DNA of 64,000 bases, taken from assembly GCA_024276495.1 (NCBI GenBank), contig JAJRXC010000081.1:41790-105789 (forward strand), in the 5' to 3' direction. Of this stretch, positions 17,891-27,012 are shown piece by piece; the stretch's first letter is position 1; each line of letters begins with the position of its first letter. Source of the stretch: Actinomycetes bacterium (GTDB lineage Bacteria; Actinomycetota; Acidimicrobiia; Acidimicrobiales; Aldehydirespiratoraceae). Position numbers and translations under genes: made by a program. The notes below the pieces were generated by a model that worked only from the letters and a program-made list of their open reading frames with translations, had not been told where the DNA came from and searched no databases.

Positions 17891-18868
17891 ATGATTCTCG
17901 GTCTCGTCTTCTCGCTGGGTGGACTCGCCGTCCTGACGCTGGCATCCGACCAGTTCGTCAAGGGCGCGTCGAGGTTGGCGGTGATCTTTCGAGTCGCGCC
18001 GGTCATCGTGGGCGCGGTCGTGATCGGATTCGGGACGAGCGCCCCCGAGATGATCGTCTCCGGTCTGGCCGCGGCCAACGACGATCTCGACATCGGCGTG
18101 GGCAACGTCATCGGATCGAATGTGGCGAACATCTCCCTCGTTCTCGCCGCCGCCTCGTTCGTGGCCGTGCTGCCGGTCCGATCCGCCACGATCCGACGCG
18201 AAGCACCCCTTTCGATCGCCGCCGTCGTCGTTTTCGCCGTGCTCATCCAGGGCGGTCTGCAACGATGGGAGGGAGTGGTGCTCGCCGTGCTGCTGGTCAT
18301 CGTCCTCTCCATGGTGCTCCGACTCGCCCGCCGCGACGACCCGCTCACCGAAGAGGTCGAGGAGATGCTCGGCCACGAGGTCCACTCGACGCTCGTCGAG
18401 GCGACACGAACCCTGCTCGGCCTCGTCATCGTGGCCGTGTCCGCGTGGTTCATCGTCGACGGTGCCTCCCGGATCGCCGAGGAGCTCGACCTCTCCGGCG
18501 GGTTCGTCGGCTTCACCCTCATCGCGGTCGGGACATCCGCGCCCGAGCTCGTCACCGCCCTCGCCGCCGCCCGCCAACGCGAGACCGATCTCCTCATCGG
18601 AAACCTGCTCGGCTCGAACGTGTTCAACAGCCTCGCGGTCGGTGCGGTGATGGGTCTTGTCGGTCCGGGGCCGGTGTTCGACACCCGTCTGGCCCAGTGG
18701 GGCTCGGTGATGATGATCGTGATCGTGGTGATCAGCTGGCTGATGATGATGTCCGGGAAGGGCGTCACCCGACGCGAAGGTGCGGTCCTGTTGACGCTCT
18801 GGATCGTCAGCGTGGTCATCCTCTCCGGCGGGGAGCCCTCCGAGCCGGCGGCCGCGTTGGCGCGCTGA
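17891..18868 (+). CDS. CaCA family sodium/calcium (cation) exchanger, YrbG-like
   Basis: A 325-residue membrane protein with two inverted halves, each bearing the alpha-repeat signature: GFGTSAPEM...GNVIGSNVANI in the first half and AVGTSAPELVT...GNLLGSNVFN in the second. These repeats form the ion pathway of cation/Ca2+ antiporters that export Ca2+ using Na+ or H+. An acidic cytoplasmic loop (DDPLTEEVEEML) separates the halves. It is convergent with the permease gene; only 2 nt separate the stops. Confidence 0.92.
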   Translation: MILGLVFSLGGLAVLTLASDQFVKGASRLAVIFRVAPVIVGAVVIGFGTSAPEMIVSGLAAANDDLDIGVGNVIGSNVANISLVLAAASFVAVLPVRSATIRREAPLSIAAVVVFAVLIQGGLQRWEGVVLAVLLVIVLSMVLRLARRDDPLTEEVEEMLGHEVHSTLVEATRTLLGLVIVAVSAWFIVDGASRIAEELDLSGGFVGFTLIAVGTSAPELVTALAAARQRETDLLIGNLLGSNVFNSLAVGAVMGLVGPGPVFDTRLAQWGSVMMIVIVVISWLMMMSGKGVTRREGAVLLTLWIVSVVILSGGEPSEPAAALAR

Positions 18869-18870
18869 GA

Positions 18871-20961
18871 TCAGTCCCGAAGCAGGACCCGGGCCAGGCC
18901 GTCGACATCGGGCAACTCGCCGAGCGGTCCGATCAGTGAGACCTGGTCGTCGGCACACAGCACCAGACTGTCACCGGCCCGCACCACCTGCCCGTCGCGG
19001 CGGATCGCTTCGAGTCGGTAGCCCGCCTCGACGGAGAGCTCGTCGATCCGATGGCCGATGAGCGCGCCGGTCGACAGCTCGGGGAGCAGGGTGTACTGGC
19101 CGATCGAGAGATCAGGGAGCAATGCCTCCTTCACCTCGGCCTCGTAGCCCGCCTCGGCCACCGCGGTGGCGCCGTCGGCATGGAGGTAGGCGGCCAGCTC
19201 CCCCGCGAGGCGAAGGGCCCGGCCCGGGGCCTCTGCACAGCCGGCGAGAAAGAACAAGGCGTTGACCCGCTCGCCCCGTCCACCCCACTCGGCCGGGATG
19301 CGAATGCCACCCTCGGCCCGCACGATCACCAGATGATCGTCGTCGGTGTCGAAGAAGGCGAGCGGCGTCGCCGTGGGATGATCCTCGCTCGGCTGGATCC
19401 ACAACGAACCCGACTCGAGGAACCGGTCGCTCACCTCGTCGGCGCCGAGGCCGACGCGCGCGCCGAGCACCTCGGCCGCCCGCCGGGCCGCCTCGGCGAT
19501 GTCGTCGGCCGCGGGAACGCTTATCACCGCGGCCCGGGCGATCAACCCGGGGTACTCGTCGTCGGCCCGGAGCCCGTGGCTCTGCATCGCCTCGCTGATC
19601 TCGCGGTCGAGACCCCGATCGACGAGACGACCCCAACGCTCGAACACGTGGTAGATGGCCCCCGCGTGCTGGGCCCGCGTCCGGGCGTAGAACAGATACC
19701 AGGCGATGCCGACCACGACGGTGGCGCCGGTGAGCGACAGGGCCAACGCGCCGAGCTCGACGATCAAGAAGATGTCGACGACCAGCCCGAAGATCTGGAG
19801 ATACGGGAACAGCGGTGCCCGGAACCCCGGCGCGTACGAGGAGATTCGGGCGGCGCGGAGCACGATCACCGCGGCGTTCACCATGCCGAGCGTCAACAGC
19901 ACGAACGCGCTGGCCAGCTTGGCGATCGCGGCCACGTCGAACGCGACGACGATCACCGCCATTCCCGTACCGGTCGTCAGCACACCCCACAACGGCGTGT
20001 TCCAGCGAGTCAGCTTCTGGAACCGGGGCGCGAGGAGTCGGTCGCGGCTCATCGCCAGCGGGTAGCGCGCCGCGGCGAGGATGCCCGCGTTCGTCGCCGA
20101 CGAGAACGCCGCGAGCGCGGCGAGCGCCACCAGCACCGCACCGGCGGTCGGCAAGAAGAGCTCACCGGCGGTGTAGATCGGGGCGAGGTTGGTGAGCAGG
20201 TCGTCGGTGGGCACCGCGGCCACGGTCACCAGCATGCCGAGGGTGTAGATCGCGGTGCTGACCAACAGCGACAACGACATCCCGAGTGGGATGTTGCGGG
20301 AGGGATCCTCGATCTCCTCCGCCGCGGAGGCGACCTTGGTCAGTCCTCCATAGGACACGAAGACGAGACCGACGACCGCGGCGAGACCGGCGACTCCCTC
20401 GGTGTAGAACGGACTGAGGCTGCCGGCGCCGTCGCCGAGCGCCACCACCCCCGCCGTCAGGAACCACGCCAGCACGGCCAGCACGAAGCCGACGAGCCCC
20501 ATCTGCAGTGCCGCGCTCACCCGGGATCCGAGGATGTTGATGACGACGAAACCGGTGATCAGCACGAGGGCGAGCGGCTTGGCCGGAATGTCGAAGGCGA
20601 GGTTCAGGTAGGCGCTCATGCCGATGAGCGCGAAGGCGTCCTTGAGGACGAGTGAGAGCCAGGTGACGATCCCGGCAACCGTTCCCACCGCCGGGCCGAA
20701 CGCCCGCTCGAGGAAGTAGTAGGCCCCACCGGCGCGCGGCATCGCCGTGCTCAGCTCCGCCACCGAGAACATCGCCGGAAACGCAAGCAGACCGGCGATC
20801 CCGTAGGCGAGGACCGCGCTCGGTCCTGCCTCGGCCGCGGCGAGCCCGGGAAGGAGGAACAGACCGGAACTGAGCATCGCCCCGGTGCTGAGAACGAACA
20901 CGTGCCGGAGTCCGAGTGAGCGGGTCAGCCGTCGGTTGTCCTCGGCGGCAGGGCGAGCCAT
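18871..20961 (-). CDS. APC-superfamily amino acid permease with C-terminal regulatory domains
   Basis: A 696-residue protein, about 230 residues longer than a plain APC permease. Roughly twelve membrane segments occupy residues 15-430, starting with the GAMLSSGLFLLPG substrate loop and PRAGGAYYFLERAFG. The soluble tail contains a UspA-like region (about 470-590) and ends in an RCK_C/TrkA_C-like domain (IGHRIDELSVEAGYRLEAIRRDGQVVRAGDSL). Such tails sense nucleotides or ions and gate transport. The substrate is not determinable. The gene is transcribed divergently from rimO across 35 bp with overlapping promoters. Confidence 0.88.
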   Translation of the reverse strand: MARPAAEDNRRLTRSLGLRHVFVLSTGAMLSSGLFLLPGLAAAEAGPSAVLAYGIAGLLAFPAMFSVAELSTAMPRAGGAYYFLERAFGPAVGTVAGIVTWLSLVLKDAFALIGMSAYLNLAFDIPAKPLALVLITGFVVINILGSRVSAALQMGLVGFVLAVLAWFLTAGVVALGDGAGSLSPFYTEGVAGLAAVVGLVFVSYGGLTKVASAAEEIEDPSRNIPLGMSLSLLVSTAIYTLGMLVTVAAVPTDDLLTNLAPIYTAGELFLPTAGAVLVALAALAAFSSATNAGILAAARYPLAMSRDRLLAPRFQKLTRWNTPLWGVLTTGTGMAVIVVAFDVAAIAKLASAFVLLTLGMVNAAVIVLRAARISSYAPGFRAPLFPYLQIFGLVVDIFLIVELGALALSLTGATVVVGIAWYLFYARTRAQHAGAIYHVFERWGRLVDRGLDREISEAMQSHGLRADDEYPGLIARAAVISVPAADDIAEAARRAAEVLGARVGLGADEVSDRFLESGSLWIQPSEDHPTATPLAFFDTDDDHLVIVRAEGGIRIPAEWGGRGERVNALFFLAGCAEAPGRALRLAGELAAYLHADGATAVAEAGYEAEVKEALLPDLSIGQYTLLPELSTGALIGHRIDELSVEAGYRLEAIRRDGQVVRAGDSLVLCADDQVSLIGPLGELPDVDGLARVLLRD

Positions 20962-20966
20962 CCGCC

Positions 20967-20972
20967 ACCCTA
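20967..20972 (-). promoter_or_regulatory. -10 element (TAGGGT) for the APC permease
   Basis: On the minus strand TAGGGT ends 5 nt before the ATG at 20961. It lies back to back with the rimO -10, with 12 bp between them. Confidence 0.55.
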
Positions 20973-20984
20973 ACCAACCGGCAC

Positions 20985-20990
20985 TAGGCT
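20985..20990 (+). promoter_or_regulatory. -10 element (TAGGCT) for leaderless rimO
   Basis: TAGGCT ends 6 nt before the ATG at 20997, predicting a leaderless message. Confidence 0.6.
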
Positions 20991-20996
20991 GATCGG

Positions 20997-22262
20997 ATGT
21001 CCGAGCCGGCCCGCACCTACGCGATCGTCACCCTCGGATGTCCGAAGAACGAGGTCGACTCCGACAAGCTCGAAGAGACCCTTCTCGCCGACGGGCTCGC
21101 GGCGGTCGACGAGGTCGGCGAGGCCGACCTCGTCGTCGTCAACACGTGCGCGTTCATCGAAGAGGCCCGGGCCGAATCCGTCGACACGATCCTGGCGGTG
21201 GCGGCGGCCCGTCGGCCCGGCGCCGAGCTGGTCGTCACCGGATGCATGGCCGAACGCCATGGGGCCGAGCTGGCCGACGAGCTCGGTGAGATCGACCGGA
21301 TCGCACCGTTCGGGGCCGCCCTGGCGCCGTCGTCCGCCGTGCCGGTCACCCTCGGGGCCACCCGTCGCGCCCCCGACTTCGACCTGCTCAACCTGCCCCG
21401 GCCGGCCTCGGCTCGCCCGTGGGCCTACGTGAAGATCGCCGAGGGCTGTGACCGGGCCTGCGGGTTCTGCGCGATCCCGACGTTTCGCGGACCGCAGCGA
21501 AGTCGCACGATCGCCCAGATCCTGACCGAGGTCGAGCAACTCGACGCCCGCGAGATCGTGCTCGTCGCCCAGGACCTCGCCGCGTACGGGCGGGATCAGG
21601 GCGTGGGGGAGCGGGCCATCGTCCCACTGATCGAGAAGGTCGCGGCCGAGGTGGATCGGGTTCGGCTGCTCTACCTCTACCCGTCGGATCTCGACGAGCG
21701 TCTGATCGACACGATCTGTGCCACCGGTGTTCCCTACTTCGATCTGAGCCTCCAACACGTGTCACCGCCGTTGATGCGACGGATGAGACGCTGGGGCGAC
21801 GGGCCGCGATTCCTCGAACGGATCGACGCGATCCGCGGGCGAGAGCCCGACGCGGCGTTCCGGTCGAACTTCATCGTCGGGTATCCCGGCGAGACGGAAG
21901 CCGACCACGACCAACTGCTCGGGTTCGTGGAAGCGGCCCGCCTCGACTGGTGCGGCTTCTTCGCGTACTCGAAGGAGGACGGCACCCACGCCGCGACCCT
22001 CGACGGGGCCGTCGATCCGGACCTGCGCGACGAGCGTCTCGCCGAGTTGCGTGAGCTCCAGGACGCGATCACGGCCGAGAAACGTGACGAACTGATCGGC
22101 CGTGAGGTCGAAGTGCTCGTGGACGAGCCCGGCGTCGGTCGCACCCATCGAGAAGCCCCCGAGATCGACGGCGTGGTCGCGGTGCCCCAGACTCTTCCCG
22201 TGGGATCGTTCGCCGTCGTGCGCATCACCGGAAGCCTGGGCCCGGATCTGGAGGGGTCGTGA
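20997..22262 (+). CDS. rimO: Ribosomal protein S12 methylthiotransferase
   Basis: A 421-residue radical-SAM methylthiotransferase that modifies the conserved Asp of ribosomal protein S12. The N-terminal UPF0004 domain starts TLGCPKNEVDSDKLEE (RimO-specific spacing) and has VVNTCAF and TGCMAER cysteines for the auxiliary 4Fe-4S cluster. The radical-SAM motif is CDRACGFCAIP and a TRAM domain closes the protein. It differs from the paralogue MiaB at 36.2 kb. It overlaps pgsA by 4 nt (GTGA). Confidence 0.96.
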   Translation: MSEPARTYAIVTLGCPKNEVDSDKLEETLLADGLAAVDEVGEADLVVVNTCAFIEEARAESVDTILAVAAARRPGAELVVTGCMAERHGAELADELGEIDRIAPFGAALAPSSAVPVTLGATRRAPDFDLLNLPRPASARPWAYVKIAEGCDRACGFCAIPTFRGPQRSRTIAQILTEVEQLDAREIVLVAQDLAAYGRDQGVGERAIVPLIEKVAAEVDRVRLLYLYPSDLDERLIDTICATGVPYFDLSLQHVSPPLMRRMRRWGDGPRFLERIDAIRGREPDAAFRSNFIVGYPGETEADHDQLLGFVEAARLDWCGFFAYSKEDGTHAATLDGAVDPDLRDERLAELRELQDAITAEKRDELIGREVEVLVDEPGVGRTHREAPEIDGVVAVPQTLPVGSFAVVRITGSLGPDLEGS

Positions 22263-22837
22263 CCGAGCTGGCCGAGCCGCGGCAGGCCGGACTGACCCAT
22301 CCGGCCAACCTGTTGACCATCACCCGCCTCGTCTTCGCGCCCCTGCTGTTCTGGCTGGTGCTCGACGCCGAGGACACTCGTGGCGTCTCGTGGGCCGCGT
22401 TCGGGCTCGGCGTGGCGCTGGCCAGCACCGATTTCCTCGACGGGAAGGTCGCCCGACGGGCCAACGTCGTCAGCCGCAGCGGCGCGTTCCTCGATCCGTT
22501 GGCCGACAAGGTCGTGATCCTGGGCGGCGCCTTCGCCCTGGTCGCGGTCGAACGCTATTGGTGGGTCCCGGTCACCATCATGGCCGTACGGGAACTGGGC
22601 ATCACGGCCTGGCGGGCCCGTTGGGCGGCTCAGGGGCTGGCGCTCCCGGCCCGCCGCTCGGCCAAGTACAAGACCCTGGTGCAGGGGCTGGCGTTGGCGA
22701 TGGCGGTGATGCCGACGTTGGAGGACCAGGACACCTTGATCGACGTGGCGCTCTGGGTCGCCGTCGTCTGGACGGTGGCCACCGGTGTCCAGTATCTGAT
22801 CGATGGGCAGAACGCCCTCAGCACCACCGGCGACTGA
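22259..22837 (+). CDS. pgsA: CDP-diacylglycerol--glycerol-3-phosphate 3-phosphatidyltransferase
   Basis: A 192-residue membrane enzyme making phosphatidylglycerophosphate. The CDP-alcohol phosphotransferase motif D-x2-D-G-x2-A-R...G-x3-D-x3-D is intact (DFLDGKVAR then GAFLDPLAD). Helices flank the motif. The N-terminal block HPANLLTITRL is typical for PgsA. The start GTG overlaps the rimO stop. The order rimO-pgsA-cinA is a well-known bacterial arrangement and here leads on to cinA 21 nt later. Confidence 0.93.
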   Translation: MTELAEPRQAGLTHPANLLTITRLVFAPLLFWLVLDAEDTRGVSWAAFGLGVALASTDFLDGKVARRANVVSRSGAFLDPLADKVVILGGAFALVAVERYWWVPVTIMAVRELGITAWRARWAAQGLALPARRSAKYKTLVQGLALAMAVMPTLEDQDTLIDVALWVAVVWTVATGVQYLIDGQNALSTTGD

Positions 22838-22858
22838 AGGCCGCCCGAAAGGTTCGCG

Positions 22859-24106
22859 ATGAAGTGTGAAGTCGTCGCGGTCGGAACCGAGCTGTTGCTC
22901 GGCCAGATCGTCGACACGAACTCCTCCTGGATCGGTGAGCAGCTGGCCCTCGTGGGGATCGACAGCCACTATCAGACCAAGGTCGGCGACAACCTCGATC
23001 GGATGGTCGAGGTGTTGCGCCACGCGGTGAAACGAAGCGATGCCGTCATCGTGTGCGGTGGACTCGGCCCGACCCAGGACGACATCACCCGCGAGGCGAT
23101 CGCCGAGGTGATGGGGGTCGAACTGGTCCGCGACCAGTCGATCGTCGAACGGATCGAGGCGATGTTCGGCGGTCGGGGGCGGGTCATGCCGGAGAACAAC
23201 CTGCTCCAGGCCGACGTGCCGGTCGGGGCCGTGATCAATCCGGCGATGCCGGGCACCGCGCCCGGGCTGATCTGTCCGCTCTCCGGCGAGGACGAGGGCA
23301 AGATCATCTATGCCGTCCCCGGAGTGCCGTGGGAGATGGAACAGATGGTCACGGCCGGCATCCTGCCGGACCTCCAGACCCGCGCCGGGATCACCTCGGT
23401 CATCCGGAGTCGCACCCTGCGGACCTGGGGGAAGTCGGAATCGGGGATCGCCGAGGAGCTCGACGACGAGATCCGCCGGCTCGACGCGGCCGGAACCGCG
23501 ACCATCGCGTTTCTCGCGAGCGGCTGGGAGGGTCTCAAGGTCCGCATCACCGCCAAGGCGCCGAGTGAGGCCGAGGTGGTGGCCATCCTCGACGAGGAGG
23601 AGCAGCGGGTGCGCGAGATCATCGGCGACGTCGTGTTCGGTCTCGACGACGACACGATGGAATCCGTCGTGCTGGAGCTGCTCCGCGAACGTGGCCTCAC
23701 CCTGGCGCTGGCCGAGTCGTTGACCGGCGGGCTGATCTCGAGCCGGTTGACGGCGCACCCCGGGTGCAGCGACGTCTTCCGGGGCGCGGTCGTGCCCTAC
23801 CACCGGGACCTGAAGCAGTCGGTTCTCGGTGCCCCCGATGTGCCGGCCGTCTCCGAGGAGATGGTCGAGGCGATGGCCGAAGGGGTGTGCCGGCTTCTCG
23901 ACGCCGATGTGGGGATCGCGGTCAGCGGCGTCGCCGGCCCCGACCCCCACGAGGGTCTCGATCCGGGTGCCCTGTGGATCGGCATCCATCTCCACGGTCG
24001 ATCCGAGGCGGTCAACCTGACCCTGCCGTTCGACCGGGAGCGGATCCGCCAGTTCACGTGCATCATGTCGCTCAACCTGTTGCGAACCCGAATTCTGGAG
24101 ACCTGA
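22859..24106 (+). CDS. cinA: CinA family nicotinamide-nucleotide amidase / competence-damage protein
   Basis: A 415-residue two-domain protein. The N-terminal COG1058 domain (VVAVGTELLLGQIVDTNS, VCGGLGPTQDDITREA) hydrolyses ADP-ribose-type pyrophosphates, and the C-terminal PncC domain (LALAESLTGGLISSRL, GVAGPDPHEG) deamidates NMN. In several bacteria it is linked to recA; here recA is 11 kb away. The start ATG follows AAAGG. It ends 2 nt before the methyltransferase ATG. Confidence 0.94.
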   Translation: MKCEVVAVGTELLLGQIVDTNSSWIGEQLALVGIDSHYQTKVGDNLDRMVEVLRHAVKRSDAVIVCGGLGPTQDDITREAIAEVMGVELVRDQSIVERIEAMFGGRGRVMPENNLLQADVPVGAVINPAMPGTAPGLICPLSGEDEGKIIYAVPGVPWEMEQMVTAGILPDLQTRAGITSVIRSRTLRTWGKSESGIAEELDDEIRRLDAAGTATIAFLASGWEGLKVRITAKAPSEAEVVAILDEEEQRVREIIGDVVFGLDDDTMESVVLELLRERGLTLALAESLTGGLISSRLTAHPGCSDVFRGAVVPYHRDLKQSVLGAPDVPAVSEEMVEAMAEGVCRLLDADVGIAVSGVAGPDPHEGLDPGALWIGIHLHGRSEAVNLTLPFDRERIRQFTCIMSLNLLRTRILET

Positions 24107-24108
24107 AC

Positions 24109-25176
24109 ATGCGGACCGAAGTCGATCTCGAGCTCCTGGGCCAGACCGTCCAGGATCTCTACAAGATGAAGCAGGGAGAGGTGATGAGCGCGGTCGTGCA
24201 CCTCGGTGTGCGCCTCGGTCTCTTCGATGCGCTGTCGGAGGCCGACGGTTCCACGAGCGAGTCGCTGGCCGCGGCGACCGGCCTGCACGAACGATGGGTA
24301 CGGGAGTGGCTCCACGCGATCTCCGCGGCGGAGTTGGCCGAGCACGTCGACGGCGGTTTCACGATGACCCCCGAAGCGAAGGCGGTCCTGTGCGAGCCCG
24401 ATCATCCTGCGGCGGTCGGTGGGGTGTTCGGGCCGCCGATCACCCATGAGGAGATCGACCGCACCGCCGACGCGTTTCGCACCGGCATCGGCCTGACCTG
24501 GGACCAGCACGGGGCCCACACCTGCCACTTCCAGGCCGCGATGGGCGCCGGTGGCCAAAAGACGTGGCTGGTCCCGGTGATCCTCGACTCGATCGACTCG
24601 ATGACCGAACGGTTGACCCGCGGCATCACGGTGGTCGACATCGGCTGCGGGGCCGGGGTCGCGGCGACCGTCGTCGCCCGGGCCTTCCCCGACTCGAAAG
24701 TGCTCGGCCTCGACCCGTCCGTCCACGCCATCGGGATGGCCAACGAGCGCGCGGCCGAGGCGCGGCTCGACAATCTCTCGTTTCGGACGGGAACGTTCGA
24801 CGATCTCACCGAGATGGACGGTGTCGACCTGCTCTTGACCCTCGATGTGCTCCACGATCTGCCGCGACCCGGCGACGCGGTCCGGGCGGCGCGGTCGTGC
24901 CTGGCCGACGACGGCGTGTGGATGGTGGCCGACATCAAGACCCGCGGTGGGCTCGAGGACAACCGGCGGATGCCGATCCTTCCCTTGATGTACGGCATGT
25001 CGATCCTCTACTGCATGTCGTCGGCGATGTCGGAGCCCGGCGGGGCCGGACTGGGAACGCTCGGCCTGACCGAGGAGGTCTTCGGTGAGTTGGCCGCCGC
25101 GGCCGGCTTCGGGTCGGTCGAAAGTCGCGAGTTCGAGATCGATCCGCTCAACCGCTACTTCGAGGTGCGGATCTGA
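24109..25176 (+). CDS. SAM-dependent methyltransferase with winged-helix N-terminus
   Basis: A 355-residue protein. The first 90 residues form a winged-helix-like dimerisation domain (LGVRLGLFDALSEADGSTSESLA...LHERWVREWLHAI). A class I methyltransferase domain follows with motif I VVDIGCGAGVAA near residue 181, the acidic loop VLGLDPS and LLTLDVLHDLPRP. This resembles actinobacterial methyltransferases whose substrates are unassigned. The ATG at 24109 has GGAG about 10 nt upstream and continues the rimO-pgsA-cinA transcript. Confidence 0.85.
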   Translation: MRTEVDLELLGQTVQDLYKMKQGEVMSAVVHLGVRLGLFDALSEADGSTSESLAAATGLHERWVREWLHAISAAELAEHVDGGFTMTPEAKAVLCEPDHPAAVGGVFGPPITHEEIDRTADAFRTGIGLTWDQHGAHTCHFQAAMGAGGQKTWLVPVILDSIDSMTERLTRGITVVDIGCGAGVAATVVARAFPDSKVLGLDPSVHAIGMANERAAEARLDNLSFRTGTFDDLTEMDGVDLLLTLDVLHDLPRPGDAVRAARSCLADDGVWMVADIKTRGGLEDNRRMPILPLMYGMSILYCMSSAMSEPGGAGLGTLGLTEEVFGELAAAAGFGSVESREFEIDPLNRYFEVRI

Positions 25177-25188
25177 GCGTGGGCCGGC

Positions 25189-26196
25189 TCAGCCGAGCCG
25201 GGCGCGGTAGGTCGAGATCGGGGCCTGCCAGGCCCCGAACACGGCCGCCTCGCGGAACCCCATCGCCACGTTGATGGCCAACATCGCCTCGTTGCTCTCG
25301 GCGTTGCCGGTTCGCAGCCGGGTGACCGCCGGCTCGGCTTCGCGCAGCCAGGTCCACATCTCGGCCTTGAGCCACCGTCCGATTCCCCGGCGCCGGTGCT
25401 GATCGAGCACGACGGTGTCCCACTGCCACGAGGCGGCGGGGCGGTGGGTGTTGACGTGGATGGTCGTGTGGCCGACCGGTCCGCCGTCGGCGTCGACGGC
25501 GAAGAGGTTCATCACGTCGGTGCCGAGCGCCCGGCGTGCGTCTTCGTCCTCCCGAATGTCGTCGGCATCGAGGAACACGTCGTTGACGTCGAGGTCTTCC
25601 ATCGGTGCGTCGTTCATCGCGGTGCGGCTGAGGACCCACGAGTCGAGGTGGTCGTCGGGGCAGGCGCCGATCCAGCGGACCAGTTCGACATCGGCGGCCC
25701 GCTCCTTGCGCCGGTCGACCCAGGTTCTCATCAGGGTCTCGTCGACCGCGGCGACGGCGAGGGCCGATCTCCGTTCGGTGTACCGGCGTGGCGCGCCCAG
25801 TGAGGTCCAGAACTCGTCCTCCGTGGAGATGTTGGGACCCCACCCCATCAGAGATGTTCGATGGTCGGCCTCGGCGAGATCGAGGAGGGCGGCGAGGGCG
25901 ACACGGCCGGCTTCGTGATCGAGCGAGGCCCCGAAGACCTCCGCCGTCGCGAAATGGGCGTTCTCCTCGCTGGTCTCCAGCTCGAGATGGGCGACGGTCC
26001 GAACACCGCCCCCGTCGAGCACGGCGAGCCGTTCGTGGCGGTTGCTGTCGCTTCGGTCGTCGGCCGCGAGCAGGCGGAGCTCGGCCTCCGTCATCGACGG
26101 CGCGTCCGGTTCGGCGGCGACCTCGTCTCGTTGCACGACGGCGAGAGCCGAGGCGAAGAGCCGATCGTGAAGATCGGAGAGAGGGACGACCCGCAT
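25189..26196 (-). CDS. GNAT-superfamily N-acetyltransferase with two GNAT folds
   Basis: A 335-residue protein with duplicated GNAT architecture. The C-terminal copy keeps the acetyl-CoA loop (VVLDQHRRRGIGRWLKAEMW, a Q-x2-R-x-G-x-G/A pattern) and the late NAESNEAMLAINVAMGF block. The N-terminal copy lacks this loop and looks degenerate. The layout resembles MshD-type and related actinobacterial double-GNAT proteins, but the sequence does not allow a substrate call. It is convergent with the methyltransferase (12 nt) and divergent from thpR. Confidence 0.82.
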   Translation of the reverse strand: MRVVPLSDLHDRLFASALAVVQRDEVAAEPDAPSMTEAELRLLAADDRSDSNRHERLAVLDGGGVRTVAHLELETSEENAHFATAEVFGASLDHEAGRVALAALLDLAEADHRTSLMGWGPNISTEDEFWTSLGAPRRYTERRSALAVAAVDETLMRTWVDRRKERAADVELVRWIGACPDDHLDSWVLSRTAMNDAPMEDLDVNDVFLDADDIREDEDARRALGTDVMNLFAVDADGGPVGHTTIHVNTHRPAASWQWDTVVLDQHRRRGIGRWLKAEMWTWLREAEPAVTRLRTGNAESNEAMLAINVAMGFREAAVFGAWQAPISTYRARLG

Positions 26197-26280
26197 GGCG
26201 ACCAGTGTCGCGCCCGGGCGTGCTCCGGCGGGGGGAATTTCCCGACGAGGACCGGGGCCGCGCCGTCACCATCGCACCGC

Positions 26281-26286
26281 TAGCGT
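26281..26286 (+). promoter_or_regulatory. -10 element (TAGCGT) for leaderless thpR
   Basis: TAGCGT ends 6 nt before the GTG at 26293, again predicting a leaderless start. Confidence 0.6.
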
Positions 26287-26292
26287 TGTGCG

Positions 26293-26784
26293 GTGCCCCG
26301 TTTCTTCATCGCCGTGTGGCCGTCCGCGGAGGTGATCGACGCGCTCGAGCGGCTCGTTCGCCCCGACGAACCCGGGGTTCGGTGGACGACCCGCGACCAG
26401 TGGCACATCACCCTCCGATTCCTCGGCGCGGTCGACCCCGGCCCGGCCGGCGACGCGCTCCGCGCCGTCTCGGCCGCCCCGGCCGACGTGACCCTCGGGC
26501 CCCGGATCGAGCGACTCGCGGATTCGAGCGTGGTGGTCCCGGTGACCGGGCTCGACCCGGTCGCCGCGGCGGTCCGTGCGGCGACCGCCGAGATCGTCGA
26601 CCGGCCCGACGACCGTCCGTTCGTCGGGCACCTCACCCTCGGCCGACGACGTGACGGCGGACCGACCGCGCTCGACGGTCACGCGTTCTCCTCCGGCTTC
26701 ACCGTCACCGAGCTCGCCCTCATCCGCAGCGACCTCCACGCCGACGGCGCCCGCTACACCACGCTGGCGACCCGATCCCTCTGA
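26293..26784 (+). CDS. thpR: RNA 2',3'-cyclic phosphodiesterase (2H family)
   Basis: A 163-residue protein beginning PRFFIAVWPSAEV. The two catalytic H-x-T-x motifs of the 2H phosphoesterases are visible as HITL (in WHITLRFLG, near residue 41) and HLTL (in FVGHLTLGRRR, near residue 116). Family members open 2',3'-cyclic phosphates at RNA ends and were first described as 2'-5' RNA ligases. The length is slightly below the usual 175-190. The start is fixed by the leaderless promoter. Confidence 0.9.
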   Translation: MPRFFIAVWPSAEVIDALERLVRPDEPGVRWTTRDQWHITLRFLGAVDPGPAGDALRAVSAAPADVTLGPRIERLADSSVVVPVTGLDPVAAAVRAATAEIVDRPDDRPFVGHLTLGRRRDGGPTALDGHAFSSGFTVTELALIRSDLHADGARYTTLATRSL

Positions 26785-26895
26785 AGCCGGGCGAGAGGCT
26801 GCCCGGGACCGCGCCGGGACCGCGTCGGCTACCGTGCCAACCGGCGAGTCCGGCAGTCGAGTGGGATCGAGGATCGAGATGACAACGGAGCCGAC

Positions 26896-27012
26896 GTGAG
26901 TGGAGGCGCCGACGCCGAGTCGTTTCTCTCCGGACTGCGGCTCGTCGTCGCTGCCGACATCGAAGCCCACTTCGAGGTCATCGCCCCGATCGACCCGACC
27001 CGACCGGCATGA
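26896..27012 (+). CDS. Small 38-residue ORF coupled to the NTF2-like gene
   Basis: GTG 26896 is preceded by GGAG with a 5-nt spacer and the frame ends in TGA overlapping the next ATG (ATGA). The product (SGGADAESFLSGLRLVVA...) has no recognisable family. TACCGT at 26830-26835 could drive it. It may be a true small protein, or a translational-coupling leader for the downstream gene. It is absent from the ORF track because of its size. Confidence 0.4.
   Translation: MSGGADAESFLSGLRLVVAADIEAHFEVIAPIDPTRPA

Noticed and set aside
21734-23995. 753-residue minus-strand ORF opposite rimO, pgsA and cinA.
   Set aside because: Same shadow pattern; three certain plus-strand genes cover it.
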